Part shown: positions 5,699 through 6,480 of the stretch, in pieces
Numbering within the stretch: position 1 is the stretch's first letter
How the letters are laid out: every line of letters starts with the position of its first letter
From: Rhodospirillales bacterium
GTDB taxonomy: Bacteria > Pseudomonadota > Alphaproteobacteria > Rhodospirillales > Casp-alpha2
Reading direction: 5' to 3'
Assembly: GCA_021775275.1 (NCBI GenBank)
Contig: JAJFIE010000051.1
Span: 1-6,480 of the forward strand
Length of the DNA: 6,480 bases
Program-made: the position numbers and the translations under genes
The notes under the pieces: generated by a model
Databases searched by the model: none
What the model saw: only the letters and a program-made list of their open reading frames with translations
Told to the model about the DNA's origin: nothing

Positions 5699-6480
5699 AT
5701 GGAACTCAGCGGCGTTCATACACCCATCGTTACCCCCTTCGGCGCAGACGGCGAAATCGATTACGGGACGCTTGAAAAACTCATTGGTTTTCAAATCGAC
5801 AGCGGTGTCTCGGGAATTCTTCCCGGTGGTTCGACCGGTGAATTCTATGCCCTGACGCCCGACGAACGTCACGCCCTGAACCGCTTCGTCAAGGAATGCG
5901 TCGGTGATCGCGCCCAGTTGATTGCCGGGACCAACGCCACCACCACGGCGGACGTGATCGCCTATTGCCGGGACGCCCAGGACATGGGGTATCAGGCCGT
6001 CATGCTGGCGCCGCCTTTTTACTCTCTGCCCGGGCAGGATGAAGTGCTACAGCATTTTCTGAGAGTGCTCGATGCCATCGACATTCCGCTGGTGTTGTAT
6101 AATTTCCCGGGCCGGGCCGGAGTGGAGATCGGCTACGAGGTGCTTGACGGTTTGGCCGATCATCCGCAAGTCGTCGCCATCAAGGAAAGCAGCGGCGACA
6201 TCAACCGCCTGCATGGCATCCGGGAACGCTATCAGGGACGCATTCAACTGGTCTGCGGCGCCGATGATCAGGCCTATGAATATTTCTGCTGGGGTATCGG
6301 CGCATGGATCTGCGGTGCGGCAAACCCGGCGCCGGCGGAAAACGTCGCTGTCCTGAACGCCGCCGTCTCTGGTGATCTGGCGGCGGCAAAAGCGGCCATG
6401 GAGACGTTGATGCCACTGGTGATCAGCCTGGAAGGTGGCAAGTACATCCAGAAAGCCAAGTACGGTATGGAACTGGCAGG
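5699..6480 (+). CDS. Dihydrodipicolinate synthase / N-acetylneuraminate lyase family protein (partial, C-terminus beyond window)
   Basis: The frame from the ATG at 5699 is open for 260 codons to the window edge; family members are about 290-310 aa, so most is visible. These class I TIM-barrel enzymes form a Schiff base between a lysine and a 2-keto acid. Seen here: TPIVTPF (8-14), GGSTGEF (43-49), PPFY (105-108), YNFPGRAGV (134-142) with Tyr134 and Arg139, and AIKESSGD (160-167) with Schiff-base Lys162. Thr46, Tyr108 and Tyr134 correspond to the catalytic triad of E. coli DapA (Thr44, Tyr107, Tyr133), and Arg139 to Arg138. True DapA is possible, but the position divergent from a putative amine-catabolism operon suggests a catabolic paralogue such as a keto-acid aldolase or a deaminase/dehydratase. 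One known member, pyrroline-4-hydroxy-2-carboxylate deaminase, acts in hydroxyproline and hydroxyproline-betaine breakdown. The family is firm; the reaction is not settled by sequence. Confidence 0.92.
   Translation, partial: MELSGVHTPIVTPFGADGEIDYGTLEKLIGFQIDSGVSGILPGGSTGEFYALTPDERHALNRFVKECVGDRAQLIAGTNATTTADVIAYCRDAQDMGYQAVMLAPPFYSLPGQDEVLQHFLRVLDAIDIPLVLYNFPGRAGVEIGYEVLDGLADHPQVVAIKESSGDINRLHGIRERYQGRIQLVCGADDQAYEYFCWGIGAWICGAANPAPAENVAVLNAAVSGDLAAAKAAMETLMPLVISLEGGKYIQKAKYGMELA

Noticed and set aside
5396..5872. 158-codon minus-strand frame spanning the divergent intergenic region
   Set aside because: It overlaps the starts of both the flavoprotein and DHDPS-like genes, which have far stronger evidence, and has no family resemblance.

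Overview
The window is about 58-60% GC by eye, with strong Shine-Dalgarno sites and tightly packed genes. Its protein families are typical of methylated-amine catabolism in Alphaproteobacteria (Rhodospirillales- or Rhodobacterales-like). That taxonomic call is inference from gene content and codon use; there is no rRNA or other marker here.

Layout. Four genes run leftward, in transcription order: a 677-aa FMN/Fe-S/FAD oxidoreductase of the trimethylamine dehydrogenase / N-methylproline demethylase type (5535-3502); a 325-aa ureohydrolase (agmatinase/arginase family, 3500-2523), whose start is one base past the preceding stop; a 518-aa non-pyrrolysine MttB-family methyltransferase (2406-850), after a 117-bp AT-rich gap; and a MmgE/PrpD-family protein (833 to beyond base 1), cut by the window edge. 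A 163-bp intergenic region separates these from a rightward dihydrodipicolinate synthase-family lyase/deaminase (5699 to beyond 6480), also cut by the edge.

How the genes may work together (inference). Two of the enzymes belong to N-demethylating families: the OYE-type flavoprotein oxidatively, the MttB-type protein by methyl transfer to a corrinoid protein. The ureohydrolase would cleave a guanidino or similar C-N bond. PrpD-family and DHDPS-family proteins typically act on small carboxylic and keto acids. The set reads as a catabolic cassette for an N-methylated amine or betaine, possibly one with a guanidino group or one that yields a pyrroline or keto acid. The exact substrate cannot be read from sequence. 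No corrinoid protein, corrinoid activase, transporter or regulator lies within the window.

Most notable: the gene combination itself, and an Ala in place of one of the four expected Fe-S cysteines in the flavoprotein. I see no RNA genes, CRISPR arrays, insertion sequences, or convincing terminators. The window is almost entirely coding.
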